DNA of 6,267 bases from Bacteroidales bacterium UBA1195 (GTDB lineage Bacteria; Bacteroidota; Bacteroidia; Bacteroidales; WCHB1-69), in contig DBYD01000013.1 of assembly GCA_002309855.1 (NCBI GenBank), forward strand, positions 3,213 through 9,479, written 5' to 3'. Made by a program: the position numbers and the translations under genes. Below are positions 6,175-6,267 of this stretch, in pieces; position 1 is the stretch's first letter, and every line of letters starts with the position of its first letter. The notes beneath the pieces were generated by a model, which saw only the letters and a program-made list of their open reading frames with translations, did not search any database and was not told the DNA's origin.

Positions 6175-6267
6175 TTATTGTATGATGGTCATTTCGTTTA
6201 CAAGGTGGCCTGCGCCCGCGAACTTGTCGATGACAAACAGGCAGTAGCGGATGTCAAGGCTGATGTT
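6175..6267 (-). CDS. C-terminal 30 residues of an unidentified protein (5' part outside window)
   Basis: The minus-strand frame is open from the window edge to a TAA at 6177-6175 and ends ...RYCLFVIDKFAGAGHLVNEMTIIQ. The remaining 30 residues are too few to assign a family. The short 8-bp gap to the following ATG at 6166 and the common orientation argue that it is a real gene end in an operon with the 225-residue protein, rather than a chance open frame. Confidence 0.6.
   Translation of the reverse strand, partial: NISLDIRYCLFVIDKFAGAGHLVNEMTIIQ

Overview
The window looks like a chromosomal segment of an anaerobic member of the Bacteroidota, probably Bacteroidales. The basis is a ferredoxin-dependent 2-oxoacid oxidoreductase, Bacteroidota-type -7 boxes (TAnnTTTG), few recognisable Shine-Dalgarno sites, a tRNA gene without an encoded CCA, and the protein families present. 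The species cannot be named from the sequence. No mobile element, CRISPR array, phage gene or defence system is visible. The content is mostly core or housekeeping genes with a few unusual arrangements.

Left part, plus strand (1-3099): the 3' two thirds of a 2-oxoglutarate/2-oxoacid:ferredoxin oxidoreductase beta subunit (korB-like) come first. A perfect 34-bp palindrome follows. Next is a CvfB-family S1-domain RNA-binding protein, and 11 bp later a secreted M28-family zinc peptidase with an unusual C-terminal beta-rich, probably outer-membrane-barrel, extension. The peptidase gene runs tail to tail into the minus-strand genes, with the two stop codons overlapping in the tetranucleotide CTAA.

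Right part, minus strand (read from 6267 down to 3096): the last 30 codons of an unidentified protein come first, then 8 bp later a 225-residue protein I do not recognise. A 96-bp spacer holds a probable tRNA promoter. Then come tRNA-Glu(TTC), a strong hairpin plus U-tract terminator, a PlsC-like membrane acyltransferase, and a DUF4392/D-glutamate-cyclase-like protein. The last two are directly abutted and in the same reading frame, separated only by one TAG codon.

Functional themes are anaerobic central carbon metabolism (KorB), RNA binding/translation-related regulation (CvfB), envelope proteolysis (M28-barrel), phospholipid acylation (PlsC-like) and D-amino-acid/pyroglutamate chemistry (DUF4392). 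I see no single novel multi-gene system. The points most worth a second look are the peptidase-barrel fusion, the in-frame TAG-ATG junction between acyltransferase and cyclase-like genes, the tRNA terminator lying only 12 bp upstream of the acyltransferase start, and the palindrome that carries a -7 box on its edge.
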